Counted from the stretch's first letter, positions 17,085-26,265 are shown. The stretch is 64,000 bases of DNA from Flavobacterium cerinum (GCF_004028155.1 NZ_SBII01000004.1:124001-188000); one strand, 5' to 3'. A program made the numbers and translations. The notes: generated from the sequence alone by a model not told the origin.

Positions 17085-18605
17085 ATGAAGTTTTTCGATA
17101 ATCCTGAAATTCGCGACGGCGATAGCTTAAATGCTTTCTATAAAAAGCTTCTTGACCAGGTTCCCGATCTTATCTTTAAGATGATATGGAAAGAAGACGA
17201 CCTGTATTCTATCGTATTTGCCAGCGAAACCGTTAATGAGATTTATGAAATTACTGTAGACCAGTTTAAATTTCAGACAGATGTTTTTTTCAGGGAGCGC
17301 ATTTTTACTGAAGATCAGGGAGCTTTCATTGATAAACTGGAGGAATCAAAAAATAATCTTACAAAGTGGGATCATAGGTTCAGGGTGCAGCTGCCTAAAA
17401 AAGGGTTGCGCTGGCTGCGTGTTATGGCAAATCCGGAACGAAAAGAAGATGGCTCGGTCAGTTTCTATGCAAGGATAAGCGATATTACAGATCAGGTAGA
17501 GCAGGAAGAACAGCTTAGGCTATCTGATGAACGGTTCCAGTTTGCTCTAAAAGCAGCTTCTGAAGGAATATGGGATTGGGATATGTCTACAAACATTGTT
17601 TACTTTTCTGCCCAGCTCATGAAAATACTGGGAAAAAAAGAAAAGGAAGCTTATTATCCCAACACATTTTGGATAAGCCGTATTCATCCGGATGATATGG
17701 ATAACTACCAAAAAGTAAAAGGTGATCATTTAAAAAAGAAAACCACAACCTACGAAAGTATCTATAGGATTCTTACAGATAGTGGCAAATACCGCTGGGT
17801 ATTGAGCCGTGGGCGTACTGTAAAATTTGATGCTAAAGGACGTCCCGTAAGGGCAATGGGTACGCTAAAAGATATCAATCAGCTTAAAGAAAAAGAGATA
17901 GAGCTAGGGAACACTATTAATATAATAGTGAGCCAAAACAACAGGCTCAATAATTTTGCACATATTGTTTCCCATAATTTAAGATCACACGCCAGTAACC
18001 TCAAAATGCTGCTCGATCTTATAAAGACTGCCAACGAAAAGGAAAGGGAAGAAATGCTTCAGCATCTGGAATCGATATCTGACGGACTCACAATTACGAT
18101 CAGCCATTTAAAAGAACTGGTAGAGATTCAGACCGAGATAAAGACTGTAAAAGAAAAACTAAACTTAAGGCATTACCTAAAGAACATACTTAATATTTTA
18201 CACAACGAAATTAAAAAGCACGGTGTTACTATAGAGATCAATATTCCGCTTGACGTAACAGTAGATTATAATCCTGCCTATCTTGAAAGTATCCTGCTTA
18301 ATTTTACAACAAATGCAATAAAATACTCAAGTCCGGAAAGGCAGCCTATGCTTTCTTATGATTTTGAAATTATAGATGGTAAAAAAGCGCTTAGTGTTTC
18401 AGATAATGGTTTGGGTATCGATCTTAAAAAGCATGGCAATTCTCTTTTTGGAATGTATAAAACATTTCATAAAAACCAAAATGCCAGAGGGATTGGCTTA
18501 TTTATAACCAAGAACCAGGTAGAAGCAATGGGAGGGAAGATAGAAGTTGTAAGCGAATTAAATAAAGGAACTACATTTAAAATATATTTTAATGAAGAAG
18601 ATTAG
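17085..18605 (+). CDS. PAS-PAS sensor histidine kinase (soluble)
   Basis: 506 residues without TM segments. It has two PAS domains with PAC motifs (about 12-135, ending FYARISDITDQVEQEEQL, and about 140-270, PAS fold 3 with WDWDMSTNIVYFS and GTLKDINQLKEKE). A dimerisation helix follows with the phospho-acceptor His in NNFAHIVSHNLRSHASNL, and then an HATPase domain with LNFTTNAIKYSSPE (N box), LSVSDNGLGID (G1) and NARGIGLFITKNQVEAMGG (G2). A cytoplasmic signal is likely. The response regulator gene starts 14 bases before its stop, so the two are translationally coupled. Confidence 0.88.
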   Translation: MKFFDNPEIRDGDSLNAFYKKLLDQVPDLIFKMIWKEDDLYSIVFASETVNEIYEITVDQFKFQTDVFFRERIFTEDQGAFIDKLEESKNNLTKWDHRFRVQLPKKGLRWLRVMANPERKEDGSVSFYARISDITDQVEQEEQLRLSDERFQFALKAASEGIWDWDMSTNIVYFSAQLMKILGKKEKEAYYPNTFWISRIHPDDMDNYQKVKGDHLKKKTTTYESIYRILTDSGKYRWVLSRGRTVKFDAKGRPVRAMGTLKDINQLKEKEIELGNTINIIVSQNNRLNNFAHIVSHNLRSHASNLKMLLDLIKTANEKEREEMLQHLESISDGLTITISHLKELVEIQTEIKTVKEKLNLRHYLKNILNILHNEIKKHGVTIEINIPLDVTVDYNPAYLESILLNFTTNAIKYSSPERQPMLSYDFEIIDGKKALSVSDNGLGIDLKKHGNSLFGMYKTFHKNQNARGIGLFITKNQVEAMGGKIEVVSELNKGTTFKIYFNEED

Positions 18606-18987
18606 TAGTTTGTATGTTATAGATGATGATAAAATTTATCATTTTTTATTAAAAAATCTATTCAAACAAAATGGAATTGATGCTGTATCTACATTTTTCT
18701 GCAATGGCTATGATGCAATAGAACATATGAAGGGAAATAATACTGAAGATGTATTACCGGATCTTATTTTATTAGATGTAAATATGCCCATTATGGATGG
18801 ATGGCAGTTTCTCGAGGAATTCACAGCGACTGCGAATGATTTTGCAAAGATGCCGGTTATTTATATGATCAGTTCATCTAATAATGATGTAGATATTAAC
18901 AAAGCGAAGGAGTTTGAAGGTGCTGTAAAAGGCTATTTTTTAAAGCCAATTTGCAAAGAAGATCTGCAAAAGATCTTTGTTTTATAG
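18592..18987 (+). CDS. Single-domain response regulator (CheY-like)
   Basis: 131 residues with a receiver domain only. Acidic pocket VIDDD (residues 9-13), phospho-acceptor Asp in LILLDVNMPIMDGWQFL, Ser/Thr switch in MISSSNND and Lys in FLKPICKEDL are all present. There is no output domain, so it would act by protein contact or phosphotransfer. It overlaps the kinase gene by 14 bases and is its probable partner. Confidence 0.9.
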   Translation: MKKISSLYVIDDDKIYHFLLKNLFKQNGIDAVSTFFCNGYDAIEHMKGNNTEDVLPDLILLDVNMPIMDGWQFLEEFTATANDFAKMPVIYMISSSNNDVDINKAKEFEGAVKGYFLKPICKEDLQKIFVL

Positions 18988-19061
18988 GACTATAAGTTTT
19001 GCTTATGACCACTATAAATAAAAATGATAGTAAAAAATATTAATTGTAAACTATAACGTAT

Positions 19062-19069
19062 TACCTTTG
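19062..19069 (+). promoter_or_regulatory. -7 element TACCTTTG of tetR
   Basis: Matches TAnnTTTG exactly. The operator inverted repeat starts at the very next base, so a bound repressor would cover the transcription start. TTG at 19044-19046 is at 15-base spacing, slightly short. Confidence 0.55.
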
Positions 19070-19084
19070 CTTAACGCTGTTAAG
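19070..19084. promoter_or_regulatory. TetR operator site 1 (perfect inverted repeat)
   Basis: CTTAAC-GCT-GTTAAG is a perfect 6+3+6 inverted repeat followed by TAATTTAA. The same core plus tail recurs three times upstream of the efflux operon. It is placed directly downstream of the tetR -7 element, which fits autorepression. Confidence 0.8.
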
Positions 19085-19104
19085 TAATTTAAAAGCTGTA
19101 AAAA

Positions 19105-19698
19105 ATGGGAAGTAAAGAGAGAATATCAAGACAGAAGGAAGAAACCCGTTCTAATATATTAAAGGCTGCAAGAGAGATAGTTAAGGATGAAGGATGGCAA
19201 GGCCTGAGCATGAGAAAGATTGCTGATAAAATTGAATATACTGCCCCGATTATTTATGAATATTTTGCAAATAAAGAGGCGATTTTGCAGGAACTAACCT
19301 GTAAAGGCTTTAGGATACTGACAAAAGACCTGGAAACGGCAAAGCAAATATCAAATGATCCGGCAGAGCAATTAGAGAACATGTGGCTGGCCTACTGGAA
19401 TTTTGCCCTTGAAAATAAAGAAATGTACCAGTTAATGTATGGGGTAGAAATGACATGCTGTGCACAACGAAATACAGATACTGATGCCCCTTATGTCCTT
19501 ATAACGAATGTGATTGGAGAGATAATGAAAGATAAAAATCCAATCCCAGAGGTCATTAAACAAAAATATTTTACGTTTTTCTCAGTAATACATGGTTTAA
19601 TATCAATCAATATAGTGGGTAACGGCTTATCAGATCAGATCAATAAACAAATTCTTAAAGATGCTATCAGCGGAATTATCCGTTATCTAAAAGAATAA
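19105..19698 (+). CDS. TetR/AcrR-family transcriptional repressor of the efflux operon
   Basis: 197 residues. The N-terminal TetR helix-turn-helix (about 8-58: RSNILKAAREIVKDEGWQGLSMRKIADKIEYTAPIIYEYFANKEAILQEL) is textbook, and the C-terminal part is an all-helical ligand domain with two adjacent Cys (MTCCAQR). It lies directly before the three-gene RND efflux operon on the same strand. Four copies of the motif YTTAACnnnRTTAAR sit upstream of tetR (one) and of the efflux genes (three), so it very probably represses both. The inducing ligand is unknown. Confidence 0.92.
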   Translation: MGSKERISRQKEETRSNILKAAREIVKDEGWQGLSMRKIADKIEYTAPIIYEYFANKEAILQELTCKGFRILTKDLETAKQISNDPAEQLENMWLAYWNFALENKEMYQLMYGVEMTCCAQRNTDTDAPYVLITNVIGEIMKDKNPIPEVIKQKYFTFFSVIHGLISINIVGNGLSDQINKQILKDAISGIIRYLKE

Positions 19699-19738
19699 AT
19701 TAAAAACTAACAAAGAATAACAATTTTCACATCCAATA

Positions 19739-19753
19739 TTTAACATCATTAAA
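19739..19753. promoter_or_regulatory. TetR operator site 2
   Basis: TTTAAC-ATC-ATTAAA, an imperfect (5 of 6) inverted repeat followed by TAATTTAATG, the same tail as sites 1 and 4. It is in the tetR-efflux intergenic region. Confidence 0.65.
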
Positions 19754-19813
19754 TAATTTAATGCCCTTAGAAATCATGAGAACAATTAACTAAACTATTT
19801 TTTTGCACAATCG

Positions 19814-19828
19814 CTTAACACTGTTAAA
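19814..19828. promoter_or_regulatory. TetR operator site 3
   Basis: CTTAAC-ACT-GTTAAA followed by TGATTTATT. It lies nine bases downstream of a T-rich TA...TTTTG -7-like element at 19796-19805. Confidence 0.7.
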
Positions 19829-19886
19829 TGATTTATTAGGCATAACCAAACAACATCGTAAAATCGATAATTTTTTTGAACTTACA

Positions 19887-19901
19887 CTTAACACCATTAA
19901 A
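19887..19901. promoter_or_regulatory. TetR operator site 4
   Basis: CTTAAC-ACC-ATTAAA followed by TAATTTAATA, ending 15 bases before the adaptor ATG. Like site 3 it follows a TAATTTTTTTG stretch (19868-19878) at a nine-base distance. Confidence 0.7.
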
Positions 19902-19916
19902 TAATTTAATACCATT

Positions 19917-21050
19917 ATGAAACGAATAGTTTTTATACTCATAGCTGCAAGCCTTCTTCTTTCTGCATGTTCAGGAAATAATGCTCCTGCACCAGCGGCT
20001 CAGGCTATTGCACTTCCTGTATTTGCAATAGGATCTGGGGAAGCCGTTACATATCAGGAATATCCTGTAGCGGTAGAAGGCAGGGTAAACGTAGAGATCC
20101 GCCCACAGGTAGATGGTTACCTGGATAAGGTATATGTAGACGAAGGATCGTTTGTAAAGGCCGGACAGCCTTTATTTAAAATTAACGAAAACCGTTACCG
20201 CGAACTGCTAAACAATGCACAAGGAGCTGCAAATGCTGCCGAAGCTGCTGTTATCAATGCGAAATTAGAGGTAGAGAAAATGACACCTCTTGTAGAAGGC
20301 AAGGTAATATCTGATTACCAATTAAAAAGCGCTAAAGCTTCTTTAAAAATTGCTGAAGCAAATAGAAAACAAGCCGAAGCTGCTGTTGCATCGGCAAGAA
20401 TAAATGTAGGCTACACACTTATTACTGCTCCTGTAGACGGTTACATTACAAGACTGCCTAAAAAACAGGGAAGCCTTGTTTCTGCTGCCGATCCAATCCC
20501 ACTTACATTATTGTCTGATATAGCCGAGGTACATGCGTATTTTTCAATTGGGGAGTCTGATTTCATTGCATTTAAAGAAAAGTATGCAGGTAATTCGCTA
20601 AATGATAAACTTAAGAATCTTCCTCCGGTGGCATTAGTCCTGGCAGATAATTCGGAGTACGAGCAAAAAGGAAAAATTGATATGGTAGACGGTCAATTTG
20701 ATAAAACTACCGGAGCAATAACACTTAGAGCAAGTTTCCCTAATGCAAAAGGCTTATTGCGTTCCGGTAATACAGGAAGGATTCGCCTTGGGATAACCTA
20801 TAACAATGCTATACTTATACCGCAATCTGCTACAGCAGAGGTACAGGATAAAATATTTGTATATGCCGTTAGTAAAGACAATAAGGTGAATAAAATACCT
20901 GTCACCATTCTAGGTAAAAGCGGTACCAATTATTTGGTAAAAGACGGACTTAAAGCTGGCGACAGAATTGTGTTTAAAGGCTTCGAAACCCTTCAGGATG
21001 GTACGGTTATCGTTCCGGAAAAAATGGCGGGTGAAATTGCTTCTAAATAA
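19917..21050 (+). CDS. RND efflux periplasmic adaptor (membrane fusion lipoprotein)
   Basis: 377 residues. A lipoprotein signal with lipobox LLSAC places it as an anchored periplasmic protein. The MFP plan is complete: barrel-sandwich/lipoyl half VRPQVDGYLDKVYVDEGSFVKAGQPLF-type motif (here VEIRPQVDGYLDKVYVDEG), a helical hairpin of Ala/Glu-rich heptads (about 95-165), the second lipoyl half INVGYTLITAPVDGYITRL, then beta-barrel and membrane-proximal domains. It links the pump at 21083 to the outer-membrane channel at 24335. First gene of the operon, with three operator-like repeats upstream. Confidence 0.93.
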   Translation: MKRIVFILIAASLLLSACSGNNAPAPAAQAIALPVFAIGSGEAVTYQEYPVAVEGRVNVEIRPQVDGYLDKVYVDEGSFVKAGQPLFKINENRYRELLNNAQGAANAAEAAVINAKLEVEKMTPLVEGKVISDYQLKSAKASLKIAEANRKQAEAAVASARINVGYTLITAPVDGYITRLPKKQGSLVSAADPIPLTLLSDIAEVHAYFSIGESDFIAFKEKYAGNSLNDKLKNLPPVALVLADNSEYEQKGKIDMVDGQFDKTTGAITLRASFPNAKGLLRSGNTGRIRLGITYNNAILIPQSATAEVQDKIFVYAVSKDNKVNKIPVTILGKSGTNYLVKDGLKAGDRIVFKGFETLQDGTVIVPEKMAGEIASK

Positions 21051-21082
21051 TTACATACTAATCACTTAAGTAAAAACAAACC

Positions 21083-24000
21083 ATGTTTAAAAAATTTATA
21101 GACCGGCCGGTTTTGGCTACGGTCATATCCATCCTATTGGTAATTTTAGGGGTTCTTGGACTTACAAATTTACCATTGCAGCAGTTTCCAGACATTGCCC
21201 CTCCGGCAGTACAGGTTACAGCACTCTACCCTGGAGCAAATGCCGAGACCGTACTTAGATCGGTAGCACCATCATTAGAAGAATCCATAAATGGTGTAGA
21301 GAATATGAGTTATATGAGCTCTACTGCCAGTAATGATGGTTCACTTGTAATTACAGTTTACTTTAAGTTGGGTACAGATCCCGATCAGGCGGCTGTAAAT
21401 GTTCAGAACAGGGTATCTCAGGCTACGAGCCAGCTGCCTTCAGAAGTTATACAGGCAGGTGTAACCACAGCCAAACAGCAAAATAGCCTTATCATGGTAT
21501 TATCCATGTATACTGAAAATGAATCGGCTTACGATCAGACTTTCCTGGCTAATTATGCCCAGATAAACATTATTCCGGATATTAAAAGGATTCCAGGTGT
21601 TGGTCAGTCCATGATATTTGGAGGTAGTAAAGATTACTCGATGAGGGTATGGTTAAAACCTTCGCAAATGGCAACCTATAATATTACGCCAAAAGAAGTA
21701 ACTGCTGCTATTCAGGATAAAAACTTAGAGGCTGCACCGGGTAAATTTGGTGAAAGCAGTAAAGAGTCTTTCGAATATGTTATTAAATATAAAGGAAAGC
21801 TTAATAAGCCAACGGATTATGAAAATATCATTATACGTACCAATCCTGACGGTTCTATACTTCGTCTAAAAGATGTTGCACGAGTAGAATTTGGTGCCTA
21901 TACCTATGGTAACTTTACCAGGGTAGACGGTAAGGCGGGTGTTAACATAGCGGTTATGCAGCTTCCTGGCTCTAATGCTAATGACATACAGGTAACTATT
22001 GCAGCGTTAATGGAAAAAGCGTCTAAAGATTTTCCTAAAGATGTAAAATACCTAACGCTTTACAACACTAAAAGAATGCTTGATGCTTCTATCGAGCAGG
22101 TACAGCACACACTTATAGAGGCCTTTTTACTTGTATTTGTAGTAGTGTATATTTTCCTTCAGGATTTTAGGTCAACACTTATTCCTGCTATTGCAGTTCC
22201 GGTAGCGATATTAGGTACTTTCTTTTTCATGTCGCTTTTTGGTTTCTCGATCAATATGCTAACCCTGTTTGCTTTAGTACTCGCAATTGGTATTGTGGTC
22301 GATGATGCTATTGTCGTCGTCGAGGCCGTCCATTCCAAGTTGGAACGGGGGTATCAGCCTAAACAGGCAACTACATCGGCAATGAACGAAATTACAGGAG
22401 CAATTATCTCGATTACATTGGTAATGTCGGCGGTATTTTTACCGGTAGGCTTTATGGATGGTTCAACCGGGGTATTCTACAGGCAGTTTGCCTTAACGTT
22501 AGCAATAGCAATTGTTATTTCGGCGGTAAATGCTTTAACGCTGAGCCCTGCATTAGCAGCATTGTTCCTTAAAGGACATGATGCTCATACTCATGCAGAT
22601 GGTACAGAAGCTCCTAAGAAAAACTTTAAAGACAAATTTTTTGCAGGATTCAATGTTGGCTTTAATAATATAACCAACCGTTATATTGGCAGCCTTCGTT
22701 TCCTGATACGTTACAAATGGGTGAGTTTTGGTGGACTGGCAGTTGTTATTTTAGCAACCGTATGGATGGTAAAAACAACGCCAACCGGATTTATTCCGTC
22801 GGAAGATCAAGGCTTTATTGCAATTTCGACTTCATTACCAGCAGGTACATCGCTGGAACGCACAACTCAGGCATTAGCCGAAGTTGAAAAGATCTTAGGG
22901 CCGGCCGAATATACGCGTACTCTAAATATACTGGCAGGTTTCAATATGCTTACGCAATCGTCGAGCCCTTCGTTTGGAGTAGCTTTCGTACTGCTTAAAG
23001 AAGACAAGGAACGAGGAAAAGTAAGGAACATCGATGAAATTATGAACGATGTGCGACAAAAGCTTTCGGCTGTAAAAGGAGCTAACTTCTTCGTGTTTAC
23101 CTTCCCAACCGTACCGGGTTTCAGTAATATTGACGGACTTGATTTTGTGTTACAGGATCGTACAGGAGGCGAGTTGGATAAATTCAGTGGTATCGGTAAT
23201 AACTTTATTATGGAGCTGATGAAACGTCCTGAAATTGCCGTTGCATTTACACCGTTTAGGGCAGATTACCCACAATATGAAATGGAAGTAGATGATGTTA
23301 AAGCAGAACAGCTAGGCGTTAGTGTACGTGAGCTGATGTCAACAGTACAGTCGTATTATGGTAGTGCACAGGTGTCCGACTTTAACCGATTTGGTAAATA
23401 CTATCGAGTAATAGTTCAGGCAGATAAAAACGACCGTTCTACAGCCGAATCATTAGGCGGAGTATTCGTTAGGAATAAAACAGGTGGAATGGTTCCTGTT
23501 AGTACATTGGTTAAGCTGCAAAGGGTTTACGGACCGGAAAATGCTTCCCGATACAACCTGTTCAACTCAATGGGAGTAAATGCTATTCCTAAACCGGGTT
23601 ATAGTACAGGTGCAGCAATTAAAGCGGTTGAAGAAGTAGCAGCAAAACACCTTCCGCAAGGGTATTCTTATGAGTTCTCCGGTATGACAAGAGAAGAGAT
23701 CATTTCAGGAGGACAGTCTACTGTAGTGTTTATGCTTAGTTTATTGTTCATATACTTCCTGCTTGCAGCGCAGTATGAAAGTTATATCCTTCCATTAGCG
23801 GTAATATTATCAATACCTACAGGGGTCTTTGGGGTTTTTGCCGCCATCGGTCTTACAGGAATATCAAACAACATTTATGTACAGGTAGCACTGGTAATGC
23901 TTATAGGACTGCTCGCTAAAAATGCTATTCTTATTGTAGAGTTTGCCGTCCAGCGACGCCGTGCAGGTAAATCATTACTGTCTGCAGCGCTGGAAGCAGC

Positions 24001-24280
24001 TAAACTAAGGCTTCGACCTATCATCATGACATCGCTCGCCTTTATAGTAGGATTGATCCCAATGATGGGTGCTGTTGGGCCATCAGCTCAAGGTAACCAC
24101 TCTATTAGTATTGGTGCAGCAGGAGGGATGGTAACAGGAGTTATACTTGGATTATTCATAATTCCGGTATTGTTTATCGTGTTTCAGTACCTTCAGGAAA
24201 AAGTTTCTGGGAAGCCACTTAAAGCTGAAGCTGCCGATGCTGTAGAACATCTTAAAGAAGAGTTAGACTTAGTAAAATAA
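21083..24280 (+). CDS. RND multidrug efflux permease, AcrB/HAE1 type
   Basis: 1065 residues with the expected 12-TM topology and two large periplasmic loops. Proton-relay residues are present: the Asp pair in AIGIVVDDAIVVVEAVHSKLERG (TM4) and the Lys in GLLAKNAILIVEFAVQRRRAG (TM10). The N-terminus MFKKFIDRPVLATVISILLVILGVLGLTNLPLQQFPDIAPPAVQV is typical of drug exporters (HAE1), not metal exporters. It exports hydrophobic compounds using the proton gradient. It lies 32 bases after the adaptor gene, and a short GC-rich hairpin separates it from the channel gene. Confidence 0.96.
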   Translation: MFKKFIDRPVLATVISILLVILGVLGLTNLPLQQFPDIAPPAVQVTALYPGANAETVLRSVAPSLEESINGVENMSYMSSTASNDGSLVITVYFKLGTDPDQAAVNVQNRVSQATSQLPSEVIQAGVTTAKQQNSLIMVLSMYTENESAYDQTFLANYAQINIIPDIKRIPGVGQSMIFGGSKDYSMRVWLKPSQMATYNITPKEVTAAIQDKNLEAAPGKFGESSKESFEYVIKYKGKLNKPTDYENIIIRTNPDGSILRLKDVARVEFGAYTYGNFTRVDGKAGVNIAVMQLPGSNANDIQVTIAALMEKASKDFPKDVKYLTLYNTKRMLDASIEQVQHTLIEAFLLVFVVVYIFLQDFRSTLIPAIAVPVAILGTFFFMSLFGFSINMLTLFALVLAIGIVVDDAIVVVEAVHSKLERGYQPKQATTSAMNEITGAIISITLVMSAVFLPVGFMDGSTGVFYRQFALTLAIAIVISAVNALTLSPALAALFLKGHDAHTHADGTEAPKKNFKDKFFAGFNVGFNNITNRYIGSLRFLIRYKWVSFGGLAVVILATVWMVKTTPTGFIPSEDQGFIAISTSLPAGTSLERTTQALAEVEKILGPAEYTRTLNILAGFNMLTQSSSPSFGVAFVLLKEDKERGKVRNIDEIMNDVRQKLSAVKGANFFVFTFPTVPGFSNIDGLDFVLQDRTGGELDKFSGIGNNFIMELMKRPEIAVAFTPFRADYPQYEMEVDDVKAEQLGVSVRELMSTVQSYYGSAQVSDFNRFGKYYRVIVQADKNDRSTAESLGGVFVRNKTGGMVPVSTLVKLQRVYGPENASRYNLFNSMGVNAIPKPGYSTGAAIKAVEEVAAKHLPQGYSYEFSGMTREEIISGGQSTVVFMLSLLFIYFLLAAQYESYILPLAVILSIPTGVFGVFAAIGLTGISNNIYVQVALVMLIGLLAKNAILIVEFAVQRRRAGKSLLSAALEAAKLRLRPIIMTSLAFIVGLIPMMGAVGPSAQGNHSISIGAAGGMVTGVILGLFIIPVLFIVFQYLQEKVSGKPLKAEAADAVEHLKEELDLVK

Positions 24281-24288
24281 ATAAAGAC

Positions 24289-24308
24289 TTCCCCTCTACG
24301 GAGGGGAA
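24289..24308. repeat. Small intergenic hairpin inside the efflux operon
   Basis: TTCCCCTC-TACG-GAGGGGAA forms an 8-bp perfect stem between the permease and channel genes. It may tune expression of the last gene or be a copy of a dispersed hairpin; related CCCCTC/GAGGGG hairpins occur at 25767 and around the transposon target. Confidence 0.6.
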
Positions 24309-24334
24309 AACTTAAAAGATACCACCATATAACA

Positions 24335-25744
24335 ATGAAAAAATATAATATTTATCTCCTCTTTGCAGCATTCCTGATACTTACAGGCTGTAAAGTGTCC
24401 AGGGATATAGAAACACCTAAGCCCGAGCTTCCCGAAGCATTCAGGAATGTAACATCGGCAGATACGGCTACAATTGCCGATTTGGAGTGGAAACAGTTTT
24501 TCCCGGATGCTAATTTACAGGAGCTAATAGGTAAAGCAATTACCAATAATTATGATATGCAGACGGCACTTAAAAACATTGAGGCTGCCGGTTTGCAGTT
24601 ACGTCAGACAAAATGGGGCAATGTACCGCAGGTTGGCTTGAATGTTAGTGCAAATACAACCATTCCTGCAGAGAACAGCTTGAATGGAATAAGTGCCAAA
24701 AACTTTTTAAAGACCAGTCATGTTGAAGATTACAATGCCAATCTTTCACTTTCATGGGAAGCAGATATCTGGGGAAAAATAAGCAACAGGAAGAAAGAGG
24801 CCTTGGCGCAGTACTTAAAGACTGAAGAAGCAAGAAAAGCCATCCAGACCAATCTTGTGGCAGGTGTAGCGCAAGGGTATTACAGCTTATTAATGCTGGA
24901 TGCGCAATTGGCTATTGCCAAAAAGAACCTTGCTTTAAACGAAAACACATCAAGGATCGTTAAGATGCAGTTTGATGCAGGACAGGTAACTTCGCTTGCC
25001 GTTCAGCAAACCGAGGCACAACGCCTTAGAGCAGCACAGATTGTACCAATGCTCGAAAAAGAAGTTATACTTCAGGAGAATGCACTTAGCATTCTTACAG
25101 GAGCACTTCCATCAGAGATTGTACGTAATACAACTTTAGACCTGACTACATTACATACAAATCTTTCAGCGGGAGTGCCTGCAGCGATATTAAGCCACAG
25201 ACCCGATGTTAAGTCATTCGAATATGATCTGGCAGCTGCCAATGCAAAAGTAGGTGTGGCAAAAGCATTTATGTATCCAGCACTTAATATTACAGCAGCA
25301 GGCGGACTGAACTCTTTTAAATTGAACAATTGGTTTAATATGCCGGCATCATTATTTGGAACGGTAGCAGGAAGCCTTACGCAGCCATTATTACAAAGAA
25401 GACAATTAAGAACGCAATATGAAATAGCAAAAGTAGAGCGTGAAAAAGCAGTAATTGCCTTTAGGCAGTCGGTACTGATAGCGGTAGGAGAAGTATCCGA
25501 TGCATTAGTAAAAGTAGATAAGCTTAAACAAGAGCAGGAGTTAGCGGCGGAAAGAGTGGCCAACCTGCAAAAAGCAACAACCAATGCTGACATGCTGTTT
25601 AAAAGCGGCATGGCCAACTATCTGGAAGTGATTACAGCACAAAGTAATGTGCTGCAAAGCGAACTGGATCTGGCAGCATTAAAAAGAGACCAGCTTAACG
25701 CTGTGGCCCAGTTATACAGGTCACTTGGCGGAGGCTGGAGATAA
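24335..25744 (+). CDS. Outer-membrane efflux channel lipoprotein, TolC/NodT family
   Basis: 469 residues. Lipobox ILTGC gives an acylated N-terminus, then two OEP repeats with long coiled-coil helices (first about 60-250, second about 270-460). Family signatures are PDANLQELIGKAITNNYDMQTALKNIEAA, LSWEADIWGKI, IPAAILSHRPDVKSFEYDLAAANAKVGVAKA-type motif and NAVAQLYRSLGGGW at the end. It provides the exit duct for the adaptor-permease pair encoded just upstream. The operon ends with a hairpin at 25767. Confidence 0.95.
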   Translation: MKKYNIYLLFAAFLILTGCKVSRDIETPKPELPEAFRNVTSADTATIADLEWKQFFPDANLQELIGKAITNNYDMQTALKNIEAAGLQLRQTKWGNVPQVGLNVSANTTIPAENSLNGISAKNFLKTSHVEDYNANLSLSWEADIWGKISNRKKEALAQYLKTEEARKAIQTNLVAGVAQGYYSLLMLDAQLAIAKKNLALNENTSRIVKMQFDAGQVTSLAVQQTEAQRLRAAQIVPMLEKEVILQENALSILTGALPSEIVRNTTLDLTTLHTNLSAGVPAAILSHRPDVKSFEYDLAAANAKVGVAKAFMYPALNITAAGGLNSFKLNNWFNMPASLFGTVAGSLTQPLLQRRQLRTQYEIAKVEREKAVIAFRQSVLIAVGEVSDALVKVDKLKQEQELAAERVANLQKATTNADMLFKSGMANYLEVITAQSNVLQSELDLAALKRDQLNAVAQLYRSLGGGWR

Positions 25745-25766
25745 ATGGTGTTATTGTTTTAAGTGG

Positions 25767-25799
25767 AAACCCCTCATCTGTTTATCAGGAGAGGGGTTT
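25767..25799 (+). terminator. Terminator of the efflux operon
   Basis: A nine-base stem AAACCCCTC/GAGGGGTTT with a 15-base loop, 22 bases after the channel gene stop. The trailing T-run is short. Confidence 0.65.
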
Positions 25800-25842
25800 G
25801 TTATTATATGATAATATAAATTGAAAAGATAAGCATGTAGAC

Positions 25843-25870
25843 GGTACCCGTAGGGTGGGGTGGTTCAAAT
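25843..25870. repeat. Chromosomal interspersed repeat, copy A
   Basis: GGTACCCGTAGGGTGGGGTG followed by GTTCAAAT resembles the stretch just outside the transposon right end (29837-29860, GGTGCCAGCAGGGTGTGGTG), so two related copies of a dispersed repeat flank this region. Confidence 0.55.
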
Positions 25871-25945
25871 TAATGGGTGCATCAAGTTTGAGGAAGCTCA
25901 AGGCTTTAAACTTTATAGCCTAAAAAGTTCAGCTTTGAATTTTTA

Positions 25946-25971
25946 TTTCTTTTGTCTTGAAACAAAAGAAA
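25946..25971. repeat. Perfect 10-bp inverted repeat (TTTCTTTTGT/ACAAAAGAAA)
   Basis: The arms at 25946-25955 and 25962-25971 are separated by CTTGAA. It sits in the gene-free stretch between the efflux operon and the transposon and looks like a dispersed intergenic repeat, not a terminator, as no gene precedes it closely. Confidence 0.55.
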
Positions 25972-26158
25972 ATAGATTAATTCCCTACGGGAAATAGAGA
26001 GATTTTGGATGTTATTACGACCAAAATTAAATCGCTACGCGATAACTACATAATGATATATGATTATATGTTGCGAGAATCCATTTTGTTAGCAAAAGAA
26101 CTAGCAATCCAACTCTTTTCCCCTAGAGAATCAATATTGATTGCGTATATTCTTCCTC

Positions 26159-26166
26159 CTTTGGAG
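26159..26166. repeat. Target-site duplication, left copy (CTTTGGAG)
   Basis: Eight bases directly abutting the left terminal repeat, identical to 29828-29835 abutting the right one. Confidence 0.9.
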
Positions 26167-26189
26167 GGTAACTATATATTAGTTTACAC
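26167..26189 (+). repeat. Left terminal inverted repeat of the transposon
   Basis: 23 bases beginning GGTAACTATATATTAG, perfectly complementary to 29805-29827. Confidence 0.93.
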
Positions 26190-26214
26190 TGAAAAAACAG
26201 ATTAAAAAACAATA

Positions 26215-26253
26215 ACAAAAAACCCTCTCGAAAATAATGAAAGGGTTTTATTA
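26215..26253. terminator. Hairpin near the left end of the transposon
   Basis: AAAACCCT...AGGGTTTT forms an 8-bp stem with an 18-base loop, followed by A/T-rich sequence. It would stop transcription entering or leaving the element at its left end. Confidence 0.55.
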
Positions 26254-26265
26254 ACTTACTAGAAT

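Larger units (their letters stand above)
25800..26158. other. Gene-free repeat-rich stretch left of the transposon
   Basis: It contains the interspersed repeat, the inverted repeat at 25946 and short palindromes such as CCCTACGGG and CGCTACGCG. A 66-codon open frame at 26005-26205 crosses the transposon border and is not credible as a gene. Confidence 0.5.

Noticed and set aside
19105..19698. Adjacent Cys pair in the TetR protein considered as a metal or redox sensor
   Set aside because: Only two Cys in a weakly conserved region; no third ligand can be proposed from sequence alone.
25946..25971. Inverted repeat considered as an efflux operon terminator
   Set aside because: It lies about 200 bases past the operon, which already has a closer hairpin at 25767, and it lacks a downstream T-run.
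26005..26205. A 66-codon open frame on the plus strand
   Set aside because: It crosses the transposon border, contains the target duplication and part of the terminal repeat, and has no protein-like character. It is made of repeat sequence.
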